Shown here in pieces: positions 21,887-33,421 of a stretch of 64,000 bases of DNA. A program made the position numbers and the translations under genes. The DNA is taken from the NCBI GenBank assembly GCA_030374805.1, contig JARGSG010000223.1:434001-498000 (forward strand), read 5' to 3'. The notes beneath the pieces are model-generated. The model saw only the letters and a list, made by a program, of their open reading frames with translations. It ran no database searches and was not told the origin of the DNA. This stretch comes from Gracilaria gracilis (Eukaryota > Rhodophyta > Florideophyceae > Gracilariales > Gracilariaceae). Within the stretch, counting starts at the first letter, position 1, and the number at the start of each line of letters is the position of its first letter.

Positions 21887-22966
21887 CTAAGACCTGCGAG
21901 GACGTGGGGCGCGAAAGTTAGACTTCTGAAACTTCTTACGTTTGCCGCCTCCACCTTGGCTCCTGACAAAGTTCGAACGTGATGACGAAATGGAAGGAGG
22001 AGCTTGAAGCTTTCCATCTTTTGCAGTTGACATTCTCTGCACCGAAGAAAGTTTGGAATGGCGTCCAGCTCTCTTCACACAATCGCGGTGTCCACTCAGA
22101 CGTCGAACCATACCATCGTCATCGCTTCCGTCATCATCGCTTTTTTCTATAAACCTACGCTTTCGAGGGCGATGGGAAATAATTGAAGCGCCCTGGACCG
22201 CTTTCCCATTAATAAGTTCTCCACTGACATCCAAATCGCTTGCATCAGAATCACCCTCGGAATTTCTAAGATCATTGACCGCGGCATCGGTACTTTCTGG
22301 CGGAGTAGGTGATACACGGCGCACCTGGGTGTTACGAATAGGGTGATTGACAGATGCTGGAGGCTGCTCATCCACCGCAGGTGCTTTCGAGGACGTTAGA
22401 CACTGCTCCCCTTCATCTTCGACAGATAAGAGCTGTGCGACGGCTTTCTTCCTCTCTTCATCCTTCTTCTTTGCCTCCGCGGCGGCCTTTCTGTCACGCT
22501 GCATCGACTGTTTGATAAAGTCTGTGACAATCCAGTAGTTCTGAGCTGCAGCTAGAACTGGAAATGATTCAACGATCTTCTTTTTCAACTGCATGATCTG
22601 GTGAGCAAACTCCACCTTAATCTTACTGTAGGTCTTTTCGCCACGACGGAGACCCATTTTGTGATACAAATGGGTTTGTATCATATCTTTTTCCTGGTTT
22701 GCTACTTCGAGGTACACCGGTGTCTCATCAAAGTTGTCAGGGGTTCCCCTTAGCTTCTTGTTGTATAGCTTGTTATAGACGTGACGTGTGGAAAGTGCGT
22801 TACCTGTCGGCACTCCCGGCTTATCATTCTCCTTCATACGCCTTCGATCAGAAGCCGTTGGGATATGGACTGTATTAGCTCCCAAAAGCAGTGAGGCGCT
22901 GTCAGTATCGTCGAAAGCAATGCTGGCATTGTCTGCTGTTACAACTTGCATATCTCTGGTGCTCAT
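21887..22966 (-). CDS. Transposon accessory protein B, copy B3
   Basis: Open frame from ATG 22966 (MSTRDMQVVTADN) to a TAG at 21887-21889, about 359 residues; an upstream in-frame GTG at 22981 is unlikely to be the start because the homologues begin at the MS-R motif. It carries the full family core: NTVHIPTASDRRRMKEN, DKPGVPTGNALSTRHVYNKLY, PVYLEVANQEKDMIQTHLYH, RRGEKTYSKIKVEFAHQIM, FPVLAAAQNYWIVTDFIKQS, QRDRKAAAEAKKKDEERKK. A Ser/Asp-rich middle (EKSDDDGSDDDG) and a basic tail (GGGGKRKKFQKS, RAPRPRRS) follow. Divergent from the A3 pseudogene. Function unknown; probably DNA-binding, from its basic ends and its fixed pairing with a transposase. Confidence 0.75.
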   Translation of the reverse strand: MSTRDMQVVTADNASIAFDDTDSASLLLGANTVHIPTASDRRRMKENDKPGVPTGNALSTRHVYNKLYNKKLRGTPDNFDETPVYLEVANQEKDMIQTHLYHKMGLRRGEKTYSKIKVEFAHQIMQLKKKIVESFPVLAAAQNYWIVTDFIKQSMQRDRKAAAEAKKKDEERKKAVAQLLSVEDEGEQCLTSSKAPAVDEQPPASVNHPIRNTQVRRVSPTPPESTDAAVNDLRNSEGDSDASDLDVSGELINGKAVQGASIISHRPRKRRFIEKSDDDGSDDDGMVRRLSGHRDCVKRAGRHSKLSSVQRMSTAKDGKLQAPPSISSSRSNFVRSQGGGGKRKKFQKSNFRAPRPRRS

Positions 22967-23603
22967 GATGGAGAGCGACACTGTTGTCGATTTACCTGCA
23001 TCTCAGAATTGTAAGGTTTGTTTGCCGCAACATCGAACAGGCGAAGAAGTCAGAATGAGTGTATGGAAGTTATGGGTAGCAGTAATGTGAACGCGCAACG
23101 TACAGAGGTGTTGGAGTGCTTGCAGGGGAGAGGATGCAAACGTTGCGGGAGAATAACAGAGAACGCAATCTGGAATGCGATCTTGCTATGCGTGTGCAGA
23201 GATGCACGTGTTGTAAGGGTCGAAAATCAGCCGCTGAGCTAAAGAAAAACCCTGTCTTCGTGCTGATGAGCAGTTGGTTTATCAAGGAGATGGAGCGGGA
23301 GCGGGCCGCAGAATGGGGAGAGGAAACGACCATGATGTCGATGTTTCCAGCAGCATTAGGTAGGAGACGAGAGCGCGGAAGCAGAGAAGAGGCGGGTACG
23401 AAGTGAAAAGAGCGGACAGCCCTTCTTTCTCTTCATAAACGTAACTTGTCATATGAAGTTTTCCAAAATTTGTAAAATATTGAAAAGATTTCAGTCATTA
23501 AATATTTTTCCCATGTGGGCTCTCATTGACTATTGTAATTGTGGCCTGGGGGAGCCCAGAGAGGAACAAATCTTCAGCAAGGTCAGTGAGATTTTAAGAT
23601 TGG

Positions 23604-23611
23604 TATAAATA
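23604..23611 (+). promoter_or_regulatory. Candidate TATA box for A3
   Basis: TATAAATA about 35 nt before the first A-protein codons at 23645. A plausible promoter position in the divergent B3/A3 intergenic region; not verified by comparison with the other copies. Confidence 0.35.
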
Positions 23612-23644
23612 GAAACACCACACAAACTTCGAAGCAAGTGGCAA

Positions 23645-26600
23645 TTGCGAGGCCAAGGAGAAGGACGGCATTCCGATGACAACGTTGATGTTCAAGCACA
23701 AAGTACAGAACTACAGACCATAGAACCCGACGAGGCTGAATTGATTCCCATAAAGAGGAGAAGATGCAGATGGGAGCTATCGAAAACCAGTGAGCAACTA
23801 AAATCTGTAGAATTGCACGAAGAAAACGTCATTGGAGAAAACGCCGACCAAACCTCACATGAAGAGAACCTAATGCCGGAAGCTTTCACAACATCTTCTG
23901 GTGTAAACATAGAATCCAATCTGAAAAATGCAGATCTTTCTGTCTTTGAACTTTGGAAAAACCGTGAGCACCAAGACGACGATGAAGGTCATAAACATGG
24001 TGATATTGAAAAGCTCTTGGGGAAAGATCAAGATGTCCAAGAACCAAGACATGATGCAGACTCATGTTTTTCAGATTCCAGTAGAATATCCAGCACTATG
24101 GGCAATGAAGATCTTGAAAGTGAATCATTACTCCAAATATCCGACATTGATGCTGTAGCTAGTGAGTACAGTGCGACAAGGACATAGTTTCTGAGGCTGA
24201 AAAACTTCTTATACGCAGCAGAATTATCAAGTGTCTCGCAGAACACGATACAACGTTTGATGTCTATCGACCCCATTTGCTCCAGTATTTCATACAGATC
24301 TCTTATCTCGTACGCAGTGCGTGGGTGACTTCTTAACAGCTCTTCCGTTTCAATGTGTGCCACTGAGCACGTAGCAAAGAGTGGGAAGCTCAAAGGCGCC
24401 TCTAATTGTCCCACGTGCAATGGCCCGCTTTCTGGAGTATCTAGTCGGCGGTTCTGGTTTTTGAAACCTTCCGTAGTTTTACGAGCGTTGCTTAGAGCTC
24501 CAAGGTCATTCAAAGAGATGCTAGATGGCTTCAAACGTGCTCAAAAAGGGATCAACGAAGACAAGGCGCCAGAAGGTTTCCACGATTTCTACCACGGCGA
24601 TATGTTTAGAAGGAGGTTTGCAGAAGTTCTAGACGCCATCACGGAACTCTATGATGAGATCCACGTCTACCTTTCTTTATCCGCGGATGGATTTGAATGT
24701 TTGAAGGATAAAAGAGGTAGCCTCATCTCTTCGTGGCCGATCTTGTGTACCGTTCTTAACTTCCACCCCAAAGAAAGAAGCAGAGTGGCAAACTCTCTTG
24801 TGCTTGGCGTGGCTTTTGGCAATCATTCCACGGACTACTTTGACACCTTCTTACATCCAATCATATCTGACCTTAGAGAGTTGGAGAACGGGGTTAGCGT
24901 GGTCTGCTTCGACAAAAAGATTAGAAAACTGAAGGCCTTCGTGTTGTATTTCAGAGCCGATTGGCCTGCTGCGTCGAAGGTATTGGGTTACACAGGACAT
25001 ACTAGCGCTGTCTTCTGCCGGTTTTGTCACAAGCGCCAAAAGCCTGTATCTCAATGCGGCAGTCTATGTGCTCTCCCAGGTTGCCTTGTTTCCATTCTCC
25101 GTAAAGCATCAGGAGGAGGTGAAAATCATCGTAGAGGTAATGTAACCGAGATCAAATGTGCCAACCAACGCACCTCGAAGAATATACTTTCTGTTTGGAA
25201 AGCCCTTTCAAAAGAAACATGTACCATGAAAGAAAGAAAGGCCATCGCAAGGACTACGGGAATCAAAAACAACTCTTCCTTAAGAGCACTTTCGTTAGAC
25301 TTCAAATATTCATTCCCGTACGATGTGATGCACCTCGTACTACTTGGATGGTGCAAACACTTGTTGAAGTTAATGAAAGGAACCCACCCGAGACTTGCTA
25401 AGGCCGGACATATTCCTAAGTATTGCATCATACTGGATGTAGTAGATGCAATAGATGAAAGTATAATGCAGTGCGAAGCCGGAATTCCCAGCTCTTGGGG
25501 TCGGTTACTACTCCCCTTGAAAGGTGTTGGCGGCTTCAAGGCAGAATACAGCAAACGAAACTCCGAATACTCTCTTTAGCCTTTCCTACACAGCTTCAAA
25601 GTAGGGAAAAAGCATTTGAAGATATGGAGGCTAACGTCTAGATTGGTTTCTTCATGCTTTCAATACAGATGTGACAGTACAACCGTTGAAAATTTTCATG
25701 ATGTCGTAGAAGAGTTGTGCGCCTCCTTCGTACTAGAGTTCGCATCGACTCCACAAAATTCATTTTGTCTCACACCTTCTACCCATGCAATACTACATAT
25801 ACCAGAACTTCTGAAGCAATGTAGGCCCTTACCGATCACGTCACAGTTTCTTGTCGAACGCCTTCTAGGCAAGATCGGTAAACGGATGAATGCCAGATCA
25901 CACATTGGACACACCTCTTTCACAAAAATCATAAACTTCTGGCTCTTCGGATGATGCATAACTGAATTGCACCAAGAATATAAAACGATGCATTTCTGCC
26001 ATTCACCACATCATTGCACCAAAATGAATTTGACGTCACCACGGCACAGACCACAGTGCTCTGCATCAGCAGAGGGGTTTCGTCCAATCTCAGTAGTATT
26101 CAGATTGCCGCAGTTGCTCGATATCTAAGGGAGAACTACTCGACTAACAACTTTGGGGTACTCCGTGTCAGAAAATCCTAGAATGCGAAGCTTCACAAAG
26201 ATGGTGGCCAGTTCTGGGTCGAGTCTCATAATTCACATAAACTTCGTGGAAGGCATCGAAGAGATGTGAGGCAAAAGTACTGCGTAGCAGCAGAACTTGT
26301 TATTGGCAGCGGCTGCTCAAAACCTTCGATGAGGTCCCAAGAAATCGGGAAAAGTGTGCAGCAAACGAAACGGGATATGTATTACGGAGAGATCAAGAAC
26401 ATCAAGGAGATTGAAATAGCTCTGAACATTTCAGAGAGTCCTCAAGCTGTCAATAACATTAATACCACTGTATTCGTTGACGTTTGGTGGCAATACGGAT
26501 TGATCCATAACGAAGGGTTGGATTTGGTATACTGTACAGGCCGGAGAGATTCGGAGACAACATTTGAATCCATTTCCTGCATAAGGCGAGTAGTTGGCTT

Positions 26601-26709
26601 TCTAGACATCCCCTGTACAAGGTACTATATTGATGGAGAGCGAGAGACACTGTTAGGATCCGGAGCAGTTTCCTTGAGAGGCGTGAAGAAAATCTTGACT
26701 GAAAAGTAG
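23645..26709 (+). pseudogene. Tnp2-type transposase copy A3, broken by stops and deletions
   Basis: The open frame begins without an ATG near 23645 and carries the family motif KRRRCRWE. The frame has a TAG at 24185-24187, where the other copies have Glu (the REF/SEY position), and continues FLRLKNFLYAAELSSVSQNTI. The next open segment, 24353-25579, holds the core: MCATEHVAKSGKLKG and NCPTCNGPL, LSADGFECLKDKRG, SSWPILCTVLNFHPKERS, FRADWPAASKVLGYTGHT (Asp intact, 24959-24961), FCRFCHK, YDVMHLVLLGW (intact). Stops follow at 25577-25579, then 25616-25954 (HAILHIPELLKQC, FLVERLLGKIGKR), a degraded gap, and the tail at 26266-26709 (FLDIPCTRYYID). All core catalytic residues survive, unlike A1 and A2, but the gene cannot make a full protein. 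Confidence 0.8.
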
Positions 26710-27919
26710 CTCAATGTGTAACTGCTATAAGGCAGTATCGAGCAAAGCTCTTTCAATGGATTCACTATGAGAATTATACATTACCTTGACTGATTTGAAG
26801 AAAGAATTACGATGTTGGTTCTCATACAGACAACCTATATTGGTTAGGTAGCAGCCATAATTCATCCGAATGTGCCGATCAGTGAAACATCACACACAAG
26901 CACCATGTTCTCTTTCCCGCCTCGTTCAGTAGTGTGACAGAGGTGTTCATCTCCTCTCCATTCCCATGCGATTCGTACTCCTACGCCGTTATATGTATGA
27001 GGGTTTGTCTTCGTAGAATTGCAACAGTTCCGTACATCACAGATCCCGGGACTACCGGACATGAAGTGTACAAGATGACCACCACACAAGAACATGAGAT
27101 CGAGAGATCGAGTGTAAGACGGGAACGTTATTCGTAATACGTTCCGCAAGAAGCTCGCACTGCGGACGTTATTGCGCTTCAAGCTTTGTTTTCGTCCACT
27201 TCGATACAGAACGTTCGATCGTATAGTAGTGGTTCGCGCTTAGTTAAAACTTCTAGAAGTTTACCGCGAATTTTGCGGTGGTGTGGCGGCATCAGTATCA
27301 AGAATAATTCAAGAGCTTTCGCCTTCCTCCCACAGAAAGAATATCGAGTGAAAAGAGCAAAGACTCTCTTCATTGCGGCTGTGACACCAGTGACGAATAT
27401 TCTGGGCGAAACACCCTCGATCATTCCGACGTCATGCATGAGTCGATGTACCGACGGTACTGTCTTCAACTGTACCTTTTTTACATCACATGTACAGTAT
27501 TAAGCTCACTTTGAATCCATATAAATCAAATAAAACTGGATCTCAAAACTTGCGACAAGTACCGTCGTTTATACGCCTGGCGATAGCCTTGAATTGAAAT
27601 AAGTGGAAGGTGCCGCGCGGGTTTGCGGCACGTTACACGATCCAATTCTTCTTCGGAGGTGAACTTCACCTCCGATTTGAAATCGTCGCACGACGTTATC
27701 CGATGCCTACTCAGGCAGAACAACATCCCGAAGAGTTTTCCTCTCATAACAAACATGTTTCGCCACATCGAAATCCCAAGTAATATAACGTTTCCTGTGA
27801 AGAATATTCTAGTTCCCAGAGAAGCCACCATGGTTGCGATACGTGATTAACGGTCTTGTGGCAATGTGCAGCCGACAGACGAGAGCATTCACGTACTTTC
27901 GGACATACCGGAAAACATG
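26710..27919. other. Flank with weak coding-like fragments
   Basis: Frames 27186-27503 and 27623-27850 (plus) share a vague pattern ending in VKNILVPREATMVAI, which resembles REILIPNEANC at the start of the 14.2-kb basic ORF. They probably represent decayed upstream parts of that repeat family. No other gene is supported. Confidence 0.25.
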
Positions 27920-28537
27920 GCCAAAATTACGACGGAAGATGCCAATGGTTCGCTTCGAAAGAAGCTGTGGCGTGAGATCAGCGATAATCGTGGTTTGGAA
28001 AATGCGAAACGACGTACACGTATGCAAAAATACAGAACCACAGAGTCTGTACAAAGTCGTGCTACAAGATTAAGAATACGGCCAGCATGGTATCGAAGGA
28101 AACATAGGGATCGAAGGACTACGAGATTCAGGGCAGAAGCAAAAATTGGAGAGAGTTGCGGTGGCATCCAGGTTTTTGAGAGCCAGTCAGATACAACGGA
28201 AGCTTCATACGCTATTACAAGGCAATATAACTCAAAAGAAGGGGGCAACGAGAACGAAAATGTCTCACACGGTTCCACTAATACCACATTGTACTTATAT
28301 AAAGTCCACGTAGAGACGCAACGCGTGCTAACCCATTCGCACCTCTTGCAGCGTGTTTCCAGTATCCCGCAAGGCAACGCTTTGTTTTTACGTATAAACA
28401 GCGAAACAGGAGAGGCCACATTGGACAGCGGGTTGTTGAGGTCAAGCCCAGTGAACCACGGTGATGTACCTTGGATGCGCACTGGATTTTATGGATGTAC
28501 GTCAGACACACCAAAGATGTTCTATGGATGTACGTAA
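27920..28537 (+). CDS. Arg/Glu-rich basic protein, relative of the 14.2-kb ORF
   Basis: Open frame of about 205 codons from ATG 27920 (MAKITTEDANG); a GTG at 27866 would extend it upstream. The core SLRKKLWREISDNRGLENA, RMQKYRTTESVQSRATRL, RIRPAWYRRKHRDR matches the 14.2-kb ORF in order and spacing. The C-terminal third has simple composition and ends inside the GGATGT motif array, so the natural stop may be lost. The function is not recognised; the Arg-rich heptads suggest a long basic helix able to bind nucleic acid. Confidence 0.4.
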   Translation, partial: AKITTEDANGSLRKKLWREISDNRGLENAKRRTRMQKYRTTESVQSRATRLRIRPAWYRRKHRDRRTTRFRAEAKIGESCGGIQVFESQSDTTEASYAITRQYNSKEGGNENENVSHGSTNTTLYLYKVHVETQRVLTHSHLLQRVSSIPQGNALFLRINSETGEATLDSGLLRSSPVNHGDVPWMRTGFYGCTSDTPKMFYGCT

Positions 28538-28855
28538 AAGATGCACTTTGAATGTCCCACAGATGTGCAATAAGATGTACATGAGGTGCTCATCGAATAT
28601 CTAAAAGATACCCGTTGGATCTACTAGAAAATCAGAACATCCAACGGACACATTATTGCACATCCGACGTACATTTTTTTGGACATAAATAGGAAAGCCA
28701 ATGCATATATTCTACGCTCATCTCTAGGAAATCTTATAGACATCTTGTGGATATCTGAAGGACATCCAGGATGTCCGTCGGATATGCATAAGGTGCACTT
28801 TAGAGGTCCAATATCGAACATCCAATGGACATCCAAGGAACATCATTTTGTCTCA
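28480..28855. repeat. GGATGT / ACATCC motif array
   Basis: At least ten copies of GGATGT or its complement occur in both orientations within about 375 bp (for example TGGATGTACGT twice, CATCCAACGGACA, GGACATCCAGGATGTCCG, CATCCAATGGACATCC). Spacing is irregular. It follows directly on the basic-protein ORF. It is organised like the GGCC arrays of the A/B transposons but with a different word, as a subterminal binding-site array of another element would be. Confidence 0.5.
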
Positions 28856-28993
28856 CTGGGAAGCAATGGAGCCAATTTAACGCCGTCTCACGATTCTGGC
28901 AATGGTACAAGTGCAGAATCCTCACATGAGAGTGGAGAATCTGTACATTGGTTCTGTCATTTCGGTGTCAACTGTAGTATGCCCGGAAGTTAA

Positions 28994-30185
28994 GAGGATA
29001 GATAGTGCTTCAGTTTCATATCCGTAAACGATTCATATTTGCCGTACGTTGCTTCCAAGCGGGAACATACACGGTACTACCAGGAGCGATACTGGAAAGA
29101 ATGCAGTGATTAAGGCGGCGGACGCAGAAGCGAAGATGTGTTGGCCAACAGGGCATAATCTCCTGCTTTTCATCTCCTTTCAAATCCCGTCTCAAACCCT
29201 CCCTTTCTAGCCAGTATGACCACAAATACAACGGCTGCTTATGACGTTCGACCTACCCTATAAGGCAGGTTGCTACTATGACCAGCCGCATCGAGAGCAT
29301 CTGTCCTGACGCATGTCTTCGATGACGTTCTCTTCACTCTCTTGCTTGCGCCATTTGTAAAGACCCTTCTTGGCGCAAGTCATGTTTGTCGCAGCGCAAT
29401 CGCATAGGAGGCCCTTGGTGGACTGTTCGTGTAACTTCTCAGTTCCAGTCTGTTGAAAGTTCTCGAAAATTGGACTGAACTTGGCCATTGCAAACTTAAA
29501 GACGCCAACGCGCTCGGGTTGCTCAGTTTGAGCATGAACCCCCCAGTGTTTGTGCGAATTAGTTTTTTTGTCTCCCAACGTGAGTGCTCATGACATGTGC
29601 GCCGGCCACCATGGCTTCATACAACACAAGTGCCAACAGCTGAACAGCTCGCTTAGGATTCTGTAGGATGTACATGTCCATTTCTGACGTCATACAGGGG
29701 GAGGTTGATCCCTTGCATGTTCACAAAGTCTACAGAGGGTGCGGAAACGAAATGCAGTCTTAGAACCGAAAAGAGCGGCTGTGTGATGGGAGCCTTCATG
29801 AGTTTGATTCTAGTCGCGAAGCAGTTCAGGAGTTGATCGATGATTATGAAGTAGCTGAGTGTGACTATTGCATTGAATGGGGGTCGAGCGGTGGCGCTGT
29901 GTCTCTTCAACGAGGTCCAAGATGTGTTCCTGGAGTTGGAGATGCCAGAATTGTCTAATCCATACAAAGCACCAATATTCTGGCGTAAGTGTATAAATTA
30001 TGCTCAAGGGATCATGCAGAGCTGTATATCGGGCTAGTAAGAAACAAAGAAGTATGATTGAGTAGATCTTGTTGTTACGCATTGGGTATCAAACTGTGCA
30101 GCTACCAGGCCAGATGTGCTGGCCGCCAATGTTGCCAACTGAAGACGGCTGTCACAACAGCACCTCACTGACCGCAATTATGCTC
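28994..30185. other. Intergenic stretch without supported gene
   Basis: Short frames on both strands (for example 29578-29276 and 29967-29653, minus) have no recognisable motif or family relative in the window. Confidence 0.3.
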
Positions 30186-31154
30186 TCATTCGAACGGCTG
30201 CGCGCTGTGCTCCACTTCCCTGGCGTTGAGGCGTGGGCGCCAACGCGCCATCCACGTCTCGACCTTGAGCGCGTCTGCCTCCCACTTCATAGTCGCACCA
30301 CACACGCCTTCATCCGCCAAGCGCCATACGCACGCAAACCTCTCATACCGTCTATGAAATGCTTCTTCCGGCGGCCTTACGCTGCACACAAACTCGCGCC
30401 CGAACCGTCGGCTTATGCGCAGCACCTCGCTCACGAAGCGCTCGTTGCACTTCACTACAAACACGCGGTTGTGCTGCAGCAGGCCGTACAGCAGTACCTC
30501 CGCGCTCGTCTTGTTGGTGCATGCCATGGTCAGCTGCGCCTCGACGAACACTCGCACCGGCAGACGCGCTGCCGCCCCCACCGCGTCGCACCGACAGTAC
30601 GGTCGTACGATTGTGCTGGTAGTGCATGTATCAATAACAGCTTGTGTATGTTACGTTCCAACATCCAGTAGTCCTTCTTGCTGCGGTGCCATACAGACGC
30701 TGTGAGAGCCGTGACGATGCCATGTAGATCCCCTTCCTCCATGTTTAAACATTCCTCGAATATTCGCACTGCGTGCGCGCCACAAAGTGTATTGGAGCGC
30801 GTAGCCGTTCATTCGTCGCGACAAGCCTCTGAATACATGAGCGATGAGTTTGCTAGTCGTGCCATTTGGAAGCGCTGAACAAACGTTCGTTTGCTCACGT
30901 CGTTACAAACCGATCGTTTCCACGCATCCAGAGATAAATGATGCGCACCAGAGAGTTCGGCCAACCCGAGAAACGTCCACAAGTGTGTGGCGCGCATGTA
31001 GCTTAAACAGCTCGCGACGTTCGCTGTTGTGTCGTAAGCGACGTAGACTGTGTCTCTTGTCAAAGTTCTGTGGTGCCACTGCTGGCAGTGCTGCTACGTA
31101 CACGTGTGAGCGTGCGTAAACATTACATATGGCGCACTGCAGTGCTGCTAACAC
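30186..31154 (-). pseudogene. Unrecognised GC-rich gene remnant
   Basis: Minus-strand frames 31063-30809, 30769-30530 and 30581-30186 have protein-like segments (for example ECLNMEEGDLHGIVTALTAS and KCNERFVSEVLRISRRFG), but the frame changes at least twice and no domain is recognised. Base composition is GC-rich, as in other host-gene remnants here. It could be one broken host gene; the identity is unknown. Confidence 0.25.
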
Positions 31155-31399
31155 CTAAATGGCGTGCAATTGCACAGCAATACCTAGTAGGTTTACTTCG
31201 AGAAAATCTACCAGTGGCGTACAACATCTACCGAAGGTAGTTTTACGCCATAATTAGCAAACTTGCTCATAACGGCCCAGTGCGCCATTCGCAGACTGCC
31301 ACTATTGTTTTACAAATGTTCTGCTTTCCAACTGCGCGACTACAGTTTCACAAGAGTGCCACTGGGCTGGGCAAGTTGCGTGGCGCCCAAACATGGCCG

Positions 31400-31999
31400 C
31401 CGCCGACGCCAGGATCTCCTTCACCAACTGCAATTTCCAGCCCCCAACTTTGTTCCCACTCAGTGTTCTTTGAACATCATTGGCGCCTCCCTATTCCTAC
31501 TGTCCACACGCAGCGTGCAGCGCATCACCAATATCTTGTTGGCGGCCATCATCGCCGCTTTTTGCGTCGTGTTGGCGCCTTTTTGTCCGAGCAGGGCCCC
31601 TTCCTCGCCGTGTTTCTTGTGTCCTGTTTGACCACAACGACGTCAGCAACGTCGTCAGGCGTCTGAAAGGCGACAGCGTCAAGATTAGACACACTATCAA
31701 TGATTGCCGTAACCAGGGCAATCCCAACGCTCATGTTCTTCACATACGACGCCGCCATGCTCACCAGCACGAACGCATTAAAGCAACTCAAACAGAACTT
31801 CGTCACGCTTTCCTCCACGCTTGCAATCGCAACCAGCCTCACCTGTTTTGTAGAAGGGTTCATTGAGCTGTGGGCTGACGTGAGTCAAACGCTGTTCCAC
31901 AAACCTGATCACGTCGCCGGCAGCATCACCATCGCAGGCTTTATGACCACCATAGCGCCGATCATCGCCATGTTTTTCTGTATCTTTCCCTCGCAATAG
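31400..31999 (+). pseudogene. Possible multi-pass membrane protein remnant
   Basis: Two frames, 31263-31631 and 31700-31999 (plus), contain several hydrophobic helix-like stretches: LNIIGASLFLLSTRSV, NILLAAIIAAFCVVLAPF, LAIATSLTCFVEGFIELW and ITIAGFMTTIAPIIAMFFCI. The frame shifts between them near 31630. The alternation of hydrophobic segments with short polar loops suggests a membrane protein, but no family is recognised and no start can be fixed. Confidence 0.3.
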
Positions 32000-32339
32000 C
32001 GTGGCGAAACTGCCGGCGACAGCACAACATGAGGCTGTGTGTCTCCCTGCCTTTCATATTGGGCGCAGCTGCGATCCATGTGGACCCGCTACATTCAAAT
32101 CAAATGATCATCTTCAGTCGCAACCACTTCTAAGCCTGACATGATAATCAGCTGCAAATCTCCGATGAAGAGCCCAATTATCCAGGATGAATCCATGCCA
32201 ACACCGTCTCCCTGTCCCCGATATACTTCAGTTATTGCGGCGCTGAGCTCGCCAAGCTCTCTCGAGCATCACCGTCATCCGGCAGCCGCCGCTTCCACCA
32301 GCGCAGCGCTGCAGGCTCCGAGGCAGTCTGGGTGCGGGC

Positions 32340-32830
32340 GCTACATCGTTGTGTATTCAGCCGTGCAAAGGGACGCTCCAAAAGTCGTAATCAAGCCATA
32401 CAAAGGCTGAACATTCTGTGGTCAACCAGAACAGAGCGTCTTCTCAAACAGCGGCGCATGTTCACGCAGTTGCCGCGTATGAATACCCCGTTACAGCCCT
32501 GCGCCTTCGAGATGGCTGAGAGGCGCAGCCCGCTCCTGTTCCTGTTGTCATGGAGCGCCCCAGCTCTGATTTGTCGAGACTGGTACACGCGCGACTGCTA
32601 TTGAAGGCTACGTTTGCATGCAGATATTGATTTTCAGTCTTTCTTTGCACGCGTTGAACATATTGTACGGCGACTTCGAGCTAGATAACTTCGTGGTCAG
32701 CCGCGACGGTTTTATGCAGCTCAGCTTTGGAGTGGCTGACGGACGCAATATACTATGGGTTACGCGCCGATATATGACGCCGTATTGCCTGATAGACAAA
32801 GGCGCTTGCAGGCAGACATGTGCGCGTTGA
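32340..32830 (+). pseudogene. Protein kinase relic
   Basis: Different plus-strand frames keep pieces in kinase order: KVVIKPYK (possible VAIK lysine strand), VVMERPSSDLSRLVHA (hinge-like, about 32548-32596), then YGDFELDNFVVSRDGFMQL (about 32662-32718), which fits the catalytic loop and following strands. The HRD Arg is Gly, and the DFG motif reads SFG (SFGVADG). At least two frame changes and the lost catalytic Asp of DFG show that it is inactive. The class cannot be assigned. Confidence 0.5.
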
Positions 32831-33421
32831 GCATGTGCGAAACGTCGTCTCGGACGATGGGGATTCCGGAAGCCAAAGATTATTGGCGGTCAACTCGGGT
32901 GACGAAGATTGTGTGCTCAATCAAGTGATGCTGCCTGACAGCGCACTATCGACTCGCTCGCGCTTACGTGATCCAGGAGAAAGTGGTCGTCACGATTGCT
33001 AAAGTTGAGGCAGCAGCCTTACGTGAGGACTCGAACGAGAGGTGCTGGCTGCGAGCGACGCGGCGTGCGACTCAAGTTTCAAGTGCGAGACGTGATAATA
33101 TCATAGAATTGGCATTAATATTGCCAAATGTGGCCCTGGAGTGGTATGCGATACTTATGGCCGCGACGTGGGCCGAGCGGATTTCATGGCCACATTAGCC
33201 GTTTTTAAATAAGAAAAAACTCGTCTCTTTTCAAAATAAGATGCTCTTCAGAGACGAAAGACGTTTAATCAACATAGCCTAGATTGGGAGAAATACGGGT
33301 TATTTCAAAACAGGAGCGAAACTAAGAAACCGCGCCGCACTCACCAACCAAAAAGCTTAGCTTGAACCCCAATGCCGATCGCAGCCCAGATCAGCTCCAC
33401 CTCAACGATCTCCGAACTACA

